A stretch of 64,000 bases of DNA from the NCBI GenBank assembly GCA_002364755.1, contig DEZI01000027.1, positions 157,054 through 221,053 of the forward strand, written 5' to 3'. Under the pieces are notes generated by a model that was not told the origin of the DNA, did not search any database, and saw nothing but the letters and a program-made list of their open reading frames with translations. Positions 15,036 to 23,488 of the stretch are shown in pieces. The translations under genes were made by a program, and so were the position numbers. The stretch comes from Stenotrophomonas maltophilia. Its GTDB lineage: Bacteria > Pseudomonadota > Gammaproteobacteria > Xanthomonadales > Xanthomonadaceae. The first letter of the stretch is position 1, and each line of letters starts with the position of its first letter.

Positions 15036-16750
15036 TGCGTGGTGTGTTGGCTGTTGCTGTTTCCCTTGCCCTGTCCGCCGGCCAGACCGTGGCCGCGCCG
15101 CGCCCGGACTACGTCGGCACCACCGAGCCGTTCGCCAGCGATGCGGTGTACTTCGTGGTCACCGACCGCTTCGTCAACGGCGATACCTCCAACGACCACC
15201 GCGACCAGGGCGGCAAGCACCGCACCTTCGATATCCCGGTGCCGTGCCCGGACAAGGTCGACGGCAACATCGGCTACCTCGGCGGCGATTTCCGCGGCGT
15301 GCTCGACAATGCGCAGTACATCCGCAACCTCGGCTTCGGCGCGGTGTGGATCACCCCCATCGTCGACAACCCGGACGAGGCCTTCACCGGCAGCAAGCCG
15401 ATCAGCTGCACCAGCACGCTGACCGACCGCGGCAAGACCGGCTACCACGGCTACTGGGGCATCAACTTCTACACGCTCGACGAGCACCTGCCGAGCAAGG
15501 ATCTGGATTTCGCCGGCCTCAACAAAGGCCTGCACGATGCCGGCCTGAAGGTGGTGCTGGACATCGTCGGCAACCATGGCTCGCCGGCATGGACCATGCC
15601 GAAGCGGCAGCCGCAGTTCGGCCAGATCTTCGACAAGGACGGCAAGTTGATTGCCGACCACCAGAACCTGCCGCCGCAGAAGCTGGACCCGAAGCACAAC
15701 CCGCTGCACGCGTTCTACAACAACATCGGCCCGGTCGACGGCAAGGACGGCTCGATCTTCGATGGCAACCTGGCCGAGCTGTCCGACTTCAACCAGAACA
15801 ACCCGGCGGTGATGGACTACCTGGTCGGCGCCTACCTGCAATGGACCGCGCAGGGCGTGGACGCGCTGCGCATCGACACCATCGGCTGGCTGCCGCACCC
15901 GTGGTGGCACGAGTTCGTCAATCGCATCCGTGCCGCGCATCCGGGCATGTTCATGTTCGGCGAAGCGTTCGACTACAACGCAGCCAGCATCGCCGAACAC
16001 ACCTGGCCGGCCAACGCGAACGTCAGCGTGCTCGACTTCCCGCTGCGTGGTGCACTGGAGCAGACCTTCGGCACCACCGGCAAGGGCTTTGAAACGCTGG
16101 CCGAACCGCTGCACCTGACAGGTGGCCCGTACGCCAACCCGTATGAGCTGATGAGCTTCTACGACAACCACGACATGCCGCGCCTGCAGGCCAGCGACAC
16201 CGGCTTCATCGACGCGCACAACTGGCTGTTCACCGCGCGCGGCATCCCGGTGGTCTATTACGGCTCGGAAACCGGCTTCATGCGCGGCCGCGCCGAACAT
16301 GCCGGCAACCGCGCCTACTTCGGCCAGCAGCGCGTGAATGACGCGCCGCAGAGCCCGATCTTCGCGCCGCTGCAGCGCATCGCCAAGCTGCGCGAGGCGA
16401 TCCCGGCCCTGCAGCGCGGCCTGCAGGTCAACGAGCGCCTGCAGGGCGACGAAGCGGTGTTCTTCCGTGTGCTGCAGCACGGCGACGTGGCACAGACCGC
16501 GCTGGTGCTGCTGAACAAGGGCGATGCCGCGCGCAGCATCGAAGTGGATCGCTACCTGCAGCCCGGTACCTGGCGCGATGCGCTGGGCGGTGGCGAGCTG
16601 AAGGTGAAGCGCTCGCTGAAGGTGGAGGTGCCGGCGCATGGGGTGAAGGTCTTCGTGCTGGATGCACCGGTGCAGCAGCCGGCCCTGCAGGCCGAGCTGG
16701 ACAAGGCGGTGGCTGACCAGCAGGCACGGGACCGGCGCCTGAAGCGCTGA
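15035..16750 (+). CDS. Alpha-amylase family protein (GH13), exported
   Basis: A 571-residue GH13 enzyme with signal peptide (MRGVLAVAVSLALSAGQTVAA). The N-terminus SDAVYFVVTDRFVNGDTSND is a calcium-site segment shared with alpha-amylases and cyclodextrin glucanotransferases. Catalytic regions are VVLDIVGNH, GVDALRIDT with Asp281, MFGEAFD with Glu310 and DNHDMP with Asp380. It probably cleaves longer dextrins in the periplasm. The C-terminal tail after the beta domain (LDKAVADQQARDRRLKR) is charged and helical. GGAGGTGG precedes ATG 15035, which overlaps the MFS stop. It ends the three-gene operon. Confidence 0.9.
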   Translation: MRGVLAVAVSLALSAGQTVAAPRPDYVGTTEPFASDAVYFVVTDRFVNGDTSNDHRDQGGKHRTFDIPVPCPDKVDGNIGYLGGDFRGVLDNAQYIRNLGFGAVWITPIVDNPDEAFTGSKPISCTSTLTDRGKTGYHGYWGINFYTLDEHLPSKDLDFAGLNKGLHDAGLKVVLDIVGNHGSPAWTMPKRQPQFGQIFDKDGKLIADHQNLPPQKLDPKHNPLHAFYNNIGPVDGKDGSIFDGNLAELSDFNQNNPAVMDYLVGAYLQWTAQGVDALRIDTIGWLPHPWWHEFVNRIRAAHPGMFMFGEAFDYNAASIAEHTWPANANVSVLDFPLRGALEQTFGTTGKGFETLAEPLHLTGGPYANPYELMSFYDNHDMPRLQASDTGFIDAHNWLFTARGIPVVYYGSETGFMRGRAEHAGNRAYFGQQRVNDAPQSPIFAPLQRIAKLREAIPALQRGLQVNERLQGDEAVFFRVLQHGDVAQTALVLLNKGDAARSIEVDRYLQPGTWRDALGGGELKVKRSLKVEVPAHGVKVFVLDAPVQQPALQAELDKAVADQQARDRRLKR

Positions 16751-16769
16751 GACGCCCGGGCCGGCCGTT

Positions 16770-16844
16770 GTAGAGCCGAGCCCACGCGCGGCTGCACTTC
16801 GACGGACCGTAGATGGCGGCAGCCGAGCATGGGCTCGGCTCTAC
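16770..16844. repeat. SMAG/REP inverted pair
   Basis: Plus copy at 16770-16793 and minus copy at 16821-16844, both with AGCCGAG/CTCGGCT arms and GTAG heads outermost. The pair can fold into one hairpin at the 3' end of the alpha-amylase transcript. Confidence 0.85.
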
Positions 16845-16877
16845 AATAGGTGCCCCTACCTCCCTGTCGCAGCCGCC

Positions 16878-17264
16878 ATGACCGACCTTCCCCCGCAGAC
16901 CCCGATCGAAACCCTGCTGAAGGCGGCCATGGACGGAGCCGTGCCGATCCGCGCCTTCATGGAAGCCTTCGTTGCGTCCGAAGTGGTGCTGCTGACCGGC
17001 AGCCTGGTCACCCCCGATGGCAGCGGCTTCGACCCGCTGCTGTTCGACAAACAGGGCACCCTGCACGTGGCGGTGTTCACCGATCCGGCACGGGTGGGCA
17101 TCCACAGCCAGCAGGCCCCGCACCAGATCCGCTGGTTGATGCTGGACGTACTGCGCCGCGTGCCCGGTGGCTACGGCGTAGTGGTCAACCCCGGCACCAC
17201 GCTGGGATTCGATATCTCCGCCAGCGGCGTGGGCGAGATCCTGAAGGATTTCGCGCAGAACTGA
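16878..17264 (+). CDS. SseB family protein
   Basis: A 128-residue cytoplasmic protein. The pattern ASEVVLLTGSL, PLLFDKQGTLHVAVFTDPARVG, GGYGVVVNPGTTLGFDIS and GVGEILKDF fits the SseB N-terminal domain (PF07179 type), a small fold of unclear function. No clear ribosome site precedes ATG 16878. Its last codons (GATCCTGAAGGAT...) recur as a fragment at 17573-17600, so the end of this gene has been copied downstream together with the neighbouring membrane gene. Confidence 0.8.
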   Translation: MTDLPPQTPIETLLKAAMDGAVPIRAFMEAFVASEVVLLTGSLVTPDGSGFDPLLFDKQGTLHVAVFTDPARVGIHSQQAPHQIRWLMLDVLRRVPGGYGVVVNPGTTLGFDISASGVGEILKDFAQN

Positions 17265-17278
17265 GCAGGGTCTCTCGC

Positions 17279-17563
17279 ATGGATTCGATTGCTCGCACTG
17301 CCTCTCACCACCAACGGCGGGCCGCGATGTGGCTGGTGACGGGCGTGGCTGTGTCGCTGGTGATCGGGCTGACGCTGGGCTTCAGCTTCGGTCTGCACGA
17401 TACCCCCGCACCCCTGTTGGCATGGGTAGGCAGTTGGGGTGCGGCCTGGCATCTGTACACCGGTGCGCAATTGAAGGGGCGGCGCGCGTGGCTGTGCGGT
17501 GGCCTTGCTGTGCTGGGGCCAGTGCCCGCGCTCATGGTCCTTATGTGGTTGCGCAGGGCGTAG
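17279..17563 (+). CDS. Small membrane protein, paralogue A
   Basis: A 94-residue protein with three hydrophobic segments: WLVTGVAVSLVIGLTLGFSFG, LLAWVGSWGAAWHLY and CGGLAVLGPVPALMVLMWL. The motif GAAWHL followed by a basic residue patch and a glycine/proline helix is shared with the broken copies at 17658 and 19550, so these are paralogues. No known family was recognised. It begins 15 bp after the SseB stop and was probably co-transcribed with it. Confidence 0.6.
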   Translation: MDSIARTASHHQRRAAMWLVTGVAVSLVIGLTLGFSFGLHDTPAPLLAWVGSWGAAWHLYTGAQLKGRRAWLCGGLAVLGPVPALMVLMWLRRA

Positions 17564-17572
17564 CGTCTGGCC

Positions 17573-17600
17573 GGATCCTGAAGGATCTTGCACAAGTGTA
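17573..17600 (+). repeat. Duplicated fragment of the SseB gene end
   Basis: GATCCTGAAGGAT followed by a diverged TTGCACAA-type stretch and a TAG stop repeats the last codons of the SseB gene (about 17239-17264). It lies just before the second membrane gene, showing that SseB end plus membrane gene were duplicated as one unit. Confidence 0.6.
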
Positions 17601-17619
17601 GAGTCGAGCCATGCTCGAC
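17598..17619 (+). repeat. SMAG/REP palindrome
   Basis: Plus-strand copy with GTAG head and arms AGTCGAG / CTCGAC; its TAG coincides with the stop of the duplicated SseB fragment. Confidence 0.7.
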
Positions 17620-17657
17620 GTTGCAGAACGGCGATGGCAGCCCAACAGGGAGTGTCC

Positions 17658-18051
17658 ATGGAACTGGAAAATGCACCTGCACCTCGTCATTCGCGCGCTG
17701 CCCTGATCTTCCTGATCGCAGCGATCGTCGCGGCGCTGCTGGTCCTGCCGCTGCTGCGCGCCGTCGGCATGGCGCAGTGGCCGGTGTTCGCCCTTGCCGG
17801 GCTGATCAACCTGGGCGCCGCCTGGCATCTGGGCCAATGGGCTCGACAGCAGGGCCGTGCGGCCTGGGCCTTTGGTGGACCTGCGCTGCTGGGCACGGTC
17901 GCTTCGATGTGGTGTATGTGCTGCTGGCGGCCCTGCCGTCCTTGGCACGGTCGCCGCGATGGTGGTGTACCGCCTGTTTGCCTTACCCGGGGCCGAAGCT
18001 CGGAGTGTCGCCGCAAGATTGAAGTCGCCCGGGGGGGCTGCTACTGCCTGA
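17658..18051 (+). pseudogene. Small membrane protein, paralogue B, frameshifted
   Basis: Starts at ATG 17658 with GGGAG upstream and encodes MELENAPAPRHSRAALIFLI..., two or three helices and GAAWHLGQWARQQGRAAWAFGGPALLGTVAS. Compared with the remnant at 19550-19675 (TVAS-IVVYVLMAL), one base is missing at about 17908, which throws the frame into a Cys/Trp/Arg-rich tail. A second copy of the GTVA-MVVY segment follows at about 17943 in yet another frame (LGTVAAMVVYRLFALPG). The original reading therefore needs two shifts. It is either a recent pseudogene or a merged tandem duplication. If translated as is, the product would be 167 residues ending at 18161. Confidence 0.6.
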
Positions 18052-18066
18052 CAAGGGTTCGTACTG

Positions 18067-18465
18067 CTACCGTGACATGGAAGATGTTATTTCGTTGCCT
18101 GTCATGTACATGGCCCGGTCAAGCGCATTGCGTCGAGTATCTTTTTGTTCAACGTACCTGAACAGATCCTGCTCGATCACCCGATTACTGAGTGCCTTGA
18201 GGCGCTCAAGTTCCGCCTCGGACCTTCCAGGTGAGTCGACAGAAAGTTGAAGGCTGTTTGCGATTTGTAGTGAAATTCTCCCGCGAAGTGCGGCGGCCTC
18301 TCTTGCTTGTCCGTGTTCGTCAAACAGGGTATGGATCGACATGGCAAGATCATCTGTGTACTGCTGTCGTAGGCTGGGGATCATCTGGTTTGCGTAAAAA
18401 AAACCTAGAATTGACGAGAGAATCGCTGTAAGCAGATGTGTTCCAAAAAAAATAAATTTCTTCAT
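18067..18465 (-). CDS. Unknown membrane-anchored protein, last gene of AT-rich block
   Basis: A 132-residue protein with one N-terminal membrane helix (FIFFGTHLLTAILSSILGFFYA) followed by a helical, coiled-coil-like region rich in Leu, Arg and Glu (REAAALRGRISLQIANSLQLS, SEAELERLKALSNRVIEQDLF). The topology suggests an inner-membrane protein with most of its length outside the cytoplasm, or the reverse. No family was recognised. Its ATG overlaps the preceding TGA (ATGA at 18462-18465), so it is translationally coupled to the 166-residue gene. Base composition is clearly AT-richer than its surroundings, which suggests transfer. Confidence 0.65.
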   Translation of the reverse strand: MKKFIFFGTHLLTAILSSILGFFYANQMIPSLRQQYTDDLAMSIHTLFDEHGQAREAAALRGRISLQIANSLQLSVDSPGRSEAELERLKALSNRVIEQDLFRYVEQKDTRRNALDRAMYMTGNEITSSMSR

Positions 18466-18962
18466 TGCGTCTTGTCCTGGCGCGGAAGAATCCATTCGCA
18501 GCGATCAAGCTTTCCATTCACAGTGCCGCATCGGAATTGTCCACCCCCGAAGAGATAGCGGACTTCGCGAGGCCAATCGCCCTTGTCGATGTCGATATTG
18601 ATGCTTCCTCCGTTCTTGATTGTGTCCGATTCGGGGAGGAGATCGCCATGGACATTTTTGGCGGTGCCTTCAATAAGGCGCGCAGCTCCTCTCGCCATTG
18701 GATTGATCTGCCAGCAGGCGGTGTCTCCGTTATCCATCAGCAGGCAGCCGCCGACACCTTTTCCAAAGAAGTATTCGAGAGATCTGAACAGCGATCCGAC
18801 AAGGTTTCCATTGATTTGGCCGTGCTGCCACGCTGGATTTTTCGTCGTATGCGCAATTCGGATTGCATCGTCAACCGCAGGAATGAATTGATTCGCGACG
18901 TATACGCTTGAAAAATATCCGCTGTCATTGCTGGGTTTGACGAAAATCCACTCTTTGGACAT
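18462..18962 (-). CDS. Unknown protein, middle gene of AT-rich block
   Basis: A 166-residue protein without signal peptide or membrane segment. It has a mixed alpha/beta composition with notable stretches GSLFRSLEYFFGKGVGGCLLMDNGDTACWQINPMARG and GQFRCGTVNGKLDRCEWILPRQ. Three paired-looking cysteine positions raise the possibility of disulfides, but no export signal is visible. No family was recognised. It sits 14 bp after the first gene of the block and overlaps the third by 4 bp, so the three form an operon. Confidence 0.65.
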   Translation of the reverse strand: MSKEWIFVKPSNDSGYFSSVYVANQFIPAVDDAIRIAHTTKNPAWQHGQINGNLVGSLFRSLEYFFGKGVGGCLLMDNGDTACWQINPMARGAARLIEGTAKNVHGDLLPESDTIKNGGSINIDIDKGDWPREVRYLFGGGQFRCGTVNGKLDRCEWILPRQDKTQ

Positions 18963-18976
18963 GTGGACGATAGCCT

Positions 18977-19375
18977 CTAGCTGGAGGCGTTCGCCATCGC
19001 TGGTTCATGTGAACTGCTGTCGTAGTCTCCTTGACCATATGGAGTGCTTATGGATCTGCTGGGTAAGCGCCAAGTAGGGACTTCAATGTCTTTGATATCA
19101 ACGAATCCCGCAGGTAAATGAGCCCTCTCGATTCGCCTGGGTACTTCCCCGGGTGGGACGTAGTTGACAGTGACGTATAGCGCTTTCGCAGTATTGGGAT
19201 TAAGGTCCATATACCTATCCCAGCCGCGACGATCACCATGGGCGATTTCGCCTGCAGACTCATACTGCCAATCCTGCGCGCAGTTTCCGCAGGTCACGAT
19301 TTGAACTGCATGTGCTGTTGACGGAAAGGCAGCGTATGCGGTCATAATCAATACCGACGCCACAATGTTTTTCAT
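18977..19375 (-). CDS. Unknown exported protein, first gene of AT-rich block
   Basis: A 132-residue protein with a clear signal peptide (MKNIVASVLIMTAYAAFPSTAHA). The mature part begins with a Cys pair (VTCGNCAQDW) that could form a disulfide, continues with RRGWDRYMDLNPNTAKALYVTVNYVPPGEVPRR (beta strands), and ends in a polar tail rich in Ser and Asp. No family was recognised. ATG 19375 follows AAGGGAA; the frame is open to 19447, but the signal peptide fixes the start. A secreted, a soluble and a membrane-anchored protein in one transferred operon would suit an effector/immunity or adaptor set, but nothing proves this. Confidence 0.65.
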   Translation of the reverse strand: MKNIVASVLIMTAYAAFPSTAHAVQIVTCGNCAQDWQYESAGEIAHGDRRGWDRYMDLNPNTAKALYVTVNYVPPGEVPRRIERAHLPAGFVDIKDIEVPTWRLPSRSISTPYGQGDYDSSSHEPAMANASS

Positions 19376-19549
19376 GATCTGATTCCCTTGGTTGGCGATT
19401 GCTGTACGCGGATTCGACTCGGAATTGACGTGAACCCGTGTGTTCATGCTGCCGGCCTGGCTATTTGATCTGAATAGGCCATCTGCTTTCGACGCGCAGG
19501 AAACAGGATCGTTTGGATGTCAGGGAATGAGAGGCTGGCCTGTGAGTGC

Positions 19550-19675
19550 GCGCGGCAGCAGGGCCGTCCGGCCTGGGCCTTTGGCGGGCCTGCGCTGCTG
19601 GGCACGGTCGCTTCTATCGTGGTGTATGTGCTGATGGCGTTGCTGAGGCCGAATCGTGGGGCGCCGCGAGGGTGA
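19550..19675 (+). pseudogene. C-terminal remnant of the small membrane protein
   Basis: Codes in frame for ARQQGRPAWAFGG, then PALLGTVASIVVYVLMALLRP and a TGA at 19673-19675, about 90 percent like 17850-17930 but without an N-terminal half. It lies just beyond the AT-rich three-gene block, so the block is flanked by two versions of the same membrane-gene segment. It preserves the reading frame that is broken in the 17658 copy. Confidence 0.65.
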
Positions 19676-19688
19676 TGCGGGGAAACCC

Positions 19689-19821
19689 TGCCAGGCATGG
19701 CCTGGCACTACTGGATTCAGTTCGGCCCTAGGCGCGGGGCATCGCCACGAGGGTGATGCGGGCAAGCTCTGCCAGGCATGGCCTGGCACTACTGGGACAG
19801 GTTCGAGGCATGCTCGACTCA
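19689..19821. repeat. SMAG/REP-type palindromes
   Basis: Two minus-strand copies with arms TGCCAGG / CCTGGCA at about 19689-19711 and 19770-19792, and a decayed GAGGCATGCTCGACTC copy at 19804-19821. The 19676-19891 gap holds these and one terminator-like hairpin; no gene was seen. Confidence 0.7.
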
Positions 19822-19856
19822 TCCTGTATGGGGCGAACAGCGGGTATCGGGGTGAC

Positions 19857-19884
19857 GGAGGTGCCGGCAATCACCGGCACCTCC
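19857..19884 (-). terminator. Strong hairpin after the ABC/M1 gene
   Basis: An 11-bp perfect stem GGAGGTGCCGG / CCGGCACCTCC with loop CAATCA, 7 bp past the minus-strand stop. It lacks a T-run, so it may protect the mRNA end as well as pause transcription. Confidence 0.65.
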
Positions 19885-19891
19885 GCCGGCA

Positions 19892-22800
19892 TCACATCGA
19901 AACCTTCTTGCGGTTGTCGTCGCTGACGCGGTCGATCAGCTTGTTGTACGGATCAAACCCGGCCTCGTCCGGCTTGCTGTCCACCGTCACCGTAATGGTG
20001 GGCTCGGCCGTGGTCACGTGGTGGCGCTGCAGGTACAGCACCTTCTGGTCGCGTTCCTTGCCCGACGGCCCGTTGGCGAACACGCCAATCTCGATCCAGT
20101 CATCCATCCTGCCGTCGCTCTCCTGGCCCTTGCCGTCGGCGTACTGCTTGGCCGCGTGCAGGACCAGTGTCACGTCGTAGCGACCATCCTCGCGCTTGCG
20201 CACGCTCGCGGACATCACCCGGTTGTCGTAGAAGCTGATCTTCTCGAACAGGTCGGTGACCAGCGCCTGGCGATCCGCCGGCGTTTCAGCGCGGATGTAG
20301 TCCAGCAGTTCGCGCGAGGTGGTGTACGGCGGCTGCTGGTAGCCCTTGTCCTGCAGGAAGCGCTTCAACGCACGGTTCAGGGCCGCTTCCCCGATCTCTT
20401 CGCGCAGCCGGTAGAACACCAGCGATCCCTTCTGGTAGTGGATGTACTGTTGGTTCTCCACGCGCTCCAGCGGCTGTTCCTCGATGGCCTCGCCGCCGCG
20501 CCCGGACAGGTAGCCATCCAGCTCGCGCTTGAGGAACTGGCGCATGTGCTGGCGGCCGTACGCCTGCTCCATCACCATCAATGCCGAGTACTGCGACAGC
20601 GACTCGGACAGCACCGTGGCGCCCTGCACGTTGGCACCGATCACCTGGTGCGCCCACCACTGGTGGGCAACCTCATGGGCGGTCACGTAGAACACGTAGT
20701 CCACCTTGTCCGGATCACGCAGGTCGGCGATGAAGCCGATGGCCTCGGAATAGGGAATGGTGTTGGCGAAGGACTGCGCGAAGCGGGCATAGCCGGGGAA
20801 TTCGATGATGCGCACCTGGCGATGCTGGTACGGCGTGAAGTTCGCTTCATAGTAGGCCAGCGACTTCTGCACGGCTTCAATCATCCGGTCCACGTTGTAG
20901 CCGTGCGCCGGGTCGAAGTAGACCTCGATCGGGATGTCCTTGTACTTCGCCCTGCGCACTTCCCAGCGTGCCGACAGGTAGGCATAGAAGTTCAGCATCG
21001 GCCGGTCCATGGCATAGCTGAAGCAGCGGCGGCCATTGACCGTGGTTTCGTGCTGCAGGTATCCGGGGGCCAGCGCCACCTGGTCCGGCGCGGTGCAGAC
21101 CGTGGTGCGGAAGTCGAGCCAGTCGGCATCGTTGGACACATAGGTGTTGGCGCGCGCGGCCTCGTCTTCCAGCTTGGGCATGCGCCGTGGTTCACCCAGG
21201 CCGCGCTTGCGCCGTTCGTTGCGGTCGCTGATCTCGGCACCTTCGTTGTACCCGAAGGAAGGCAGCACGCGGCTGTTGAAGAACGTGCCGTTGTCCACGA
21301 TGTTGCTCGGCGCCTGGCCGGCGGTGATGCCGTCGGGTTTCTGCATCACCCGGAAATGCACGTTGCGGGTTTCACCCGGTTGCAGCGGTGTTTGCAGTCG
21401 GTAGATGCGGTAGCCAAGATCGGCGTCGTGCATCGCCAGGGTCTGCCCACCCAGATCGACGGCGAGCAGTTGCTTGTCATCTCCCATCGAGACGTGCACG
21501 TCCTGGATCGGGACGGCATGGGTGTTGCGCACCTGCCAGTGGGCGTCGATCACCATGGACTGCGATTCGGGGAACAGGTCCACGCGGTTGTCCACCGCCA
21601 CGATGCGCGGCTGCGGCAGCGTGCGGTATCTGGACAGCTCGCGCTCGTAGCGGGCCTGCAGGTCCAGCTGCTGGTCGGGGGAAAGGAACGCGTTGCGGAC
21701 GTTGGTGCTCCAGTACAACCAGCCACCCACGACCACGAACGCCAGCGCAGCGACCGCGGCGAAGGCACCGGTCGGACCGCGCAGGCGACGGCCGGCCAGG
21801 GCCAGGCGCTGGCGCAGGCCCTGGCTGACACCTCGCACCCAGAAGGCCGAGGCCAGGCACATCAACGCAAGCAGGAACAGCGCCCAGTAGCCCTGGAACG
21901 CCAGCTGCCCGGCCAGGAAATGGCCATAGCCGTTCATGTCCGAATAGGGGGCATTGGGCCAGCTGCCGAAGTTGTAGATGTTCTGCGTGTAGTCCAGCAT
22001 GCCCAGCACGCCCTGGCCGATCATCACGATGATCAGCAGTGCATAGCCGACGAACTTGTTGTTGGTGAGAACCTGCAGCACCAGCGCCAGGCCACCCATC
22101 AGGATGTAGACCACCGAATCCAGTGCCAGGCTGCGCAGGTACAGCAGTGGCTCCAGGTGGGTGTAGCCCTTGGCCAGCTGCACGCCCATCGCCGCCAGCG
22201 CGCCGGCGGCCTGGAAACAGGCGATCACTGCCAGCAGCGCGGTGAACTTGGCCAGCAGCGGTACCCAGTTCGGCACGGGCATGGCGTCGGTCACTTCATT
22301 GATGCGTGCGCCGCGTTCCTTCCAGACCAGCTCGCCGGCGAAGAACAGCACGATGATCACCAGCAGCCAGCTGAAGGCGCCCTGCAGGGCCATGACCATC
22401 TGCGAGGTGACCGGCCAGATCGGAGTGCCGTACAGCGTCTGCCGGAACAATGCACTGGGCAGGAAGTTGGCCAGGCCCAGCACCAGCAGCACGATGAACG
22501 GCACGCTGCGCAGCACGCCACGCGTGTCGAAGCGGACCTGGCGCAGGAACTGCTGCCACGCCGTGCCCGCGGTGAACACCGGTACCACCCGCGGCAGGGG
22601 CGTGCGGCTGGGGCGGCCGGCACCTGCATCGGCGGCCGGCAGCGCGTGCCTGCGGCCCCAGCGGCGGCGGCCGCTGCCACTGCGTTCGGTACGGAACAGC
22701 GCAAACGTGGCGGCGAACAGTGCTGCCGCCACGCCCAGCCACAGGGCGCGGTTGGCCAGCAGGTAGCCGGCAAGTTCGGGGATGCCGCCGTTGCGTTCGG

Positions 22801-23476
22801 CGGTGGACCAGTAGCGGATGGTACGGCCCAGCGCACGCATGCCCAGCGGCTCGCTCAGCACCGCGATCCAGGTGTTGTCGATGTCACGCAGCAGGGCGGC
22901 GCTGGCACCGTACAGCACCAGGTAGGCCACCAGGCCGATGTACACCCAGAGGATCGAGCGGGTCAGCGCCGCCAGCAGCGACAGCAGTGCGGTGGTGAAC
23001 AACAGGTTCGGAATGACGATGACGGCGAACGCCCAGGCAAAGCCCTGCCAGCTGATCGGGCCCATGCGCTCGGGATCGACCCAGGGCATGAACGGTGCCA
23101 GCCACAGGCCGAAGGCGATGATGATGTAGACCAGCAGCCCGGCAACGAGGGCCGCGGCGATGCGACCGGCCAGGTAGTCGCGACGCTTCACCGGGCTGGC
23201 GAAAATCAATTCGGCAGTTCCCAGTTCGAAGTCACGCAGCAACGCGTTGCTGACGAACAGCGCGTTCACCAGCATCCCCAGCAAAGTGAAGATGCCGAGC
23301 AGCTGCGCGATCACCGTCGGCGCATTGCTGTGCACATTGCCGCTGCCACCACCGATCTGCACCGCATCGCTGGAGGCGGCGGCGAAGGCGAGCAGGGCGA
23401 ACAGCCCGGCCAGCAGCCACAGCAGGGGAGAACGCAGCTGCTCGCGCAGCTCGAAGCGGAAGAAATTGAGGATCAT
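19892..23476 (-). CDS. ABC transporter permease fused to M1 family aminopeptidase
   Basis: A 1194-residue inner-membrane protein. The first part (to about 600) has two sets of helices of the ABC-2 permease type (LRDFELGTAELIFASPVKRRDYLAGR is the typical coupling region, and a second copy follows). A single helix (FAAVAALAFVVVGGWLYWSTNV) then leads to a soluble C-terminal domain with the M1 zinc site HEVAHQWWAHQV near residue 934 and the third ligand Glu in LSESLSQY. Together with the ATPase gene 12 bp upstream it should form an exporter with a peptidase module on the periplasmic side. Substrate unknown. GGAGCACCCC precedes ATG 23476. Confidence 0.9.
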   Translation of the reverse strand: MILNFFRFELREQLRSPLLWLLAGLFALLAFAAASSDAVQIGGGSGNVHSNAPTVIAQLLGIFTLLGMLVNALFVSNALLRDFELGTAELIFASPVKRRDYLAGRIAAALVAGLLVYIIIAFGLWLAPFMPWVDPERMGPISWQGFAWAFAVIVIPNLLFTTALLSLLAALTRSILWVYIGLVAYLVLYGASAALLRDIDNTWIAVLSEPLGMRALGRTIRYWSTAERNGGIPELAGYLLANRALWLGVAAALFAATFALFRTERSGSGRRRWGRRHALPAADAGAGRPSRTPLPRVVPVFTAGTAWQQFLRQVRFDTRGVLRSVPFIVLLVLGLANFLPSALFRQTLYGTPIWPVTSQMVMALQGAFSWLLVIIVLFFAGELVWKERGARINEVTDAMPVPNWVPLLAKFTALLAVIACFQAAGALAAMGVQLAKGYTHLEPLLYLRSLALDSVVYILMGGLALVLQVLTNNKFVGYALLIIVMIGQGVLGMLDYTQNIYNFGSWPNAPYSDMNGYGHFLAGQLAFQGYWALFLLALMCLASAFWVRGVSQGLRQRLALAGRRLRGPTGAFAAVAALAFVVVGGWLYWSTNVRNAFLSPDQQLDLQARYERELSRYRTLPQPRIVAVDNRVDLFPESQSMVIDAHWQVRNTHAVPIQDVHVSMGDDKQLLAVDLGGQTLAMHDADLGYRIYRLQTPLQPGETRNVHFRVMQKPDGITAGQAPSNIVDNGTFFNSRVLPSFGYNEGAEISDRNERRKRGLGEPRRMPKLEDEAARANTYVSNDADWLDFRTTVCTAPDQVALAPGYLQHETTVNGRRCFSYAMDRPMLNFYAYLSARWEVRRAKYKDIPIEVYFDPAHGYNVDRMIEAVQKSLAYYEANFTPYQHRQVRIIEFPGYARFAQSFANTIPYSEAIGFIADLRDPDKVDYVFYVTAHEVAHQWWAHQVIGANVQGATVLSESLSQYSALMVMEQAYGRQHMRQFLKRELDGYLSGRGGEAIEEQPLERVENQQYIHYQKGSLVFYRLREEIGEAALNRALKRFLQDKGYQQPPYTTSRELLDYIRAETPADRQALVTDLFEKISFYDNRVMSASVRKREDGRYDVTLVLHAAKQYADGKGQESDGRMDDWIEIGVFANGPSGKERDQKVLYLQRHHVTTAEPTITVTVDSKPDEAGFDPYNKLIDRVSDDNRKKVSM

Positions 23477-23488
23477 GGGGTGCTCCGC

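Noticed and set aside
18067..19375. Prophage or insertion sequence
   Set aside because: The AT-rich block has no integrase, transposase, phage structural gene or terminal inverted repeats; only duplicated membrane-gene borders were found.
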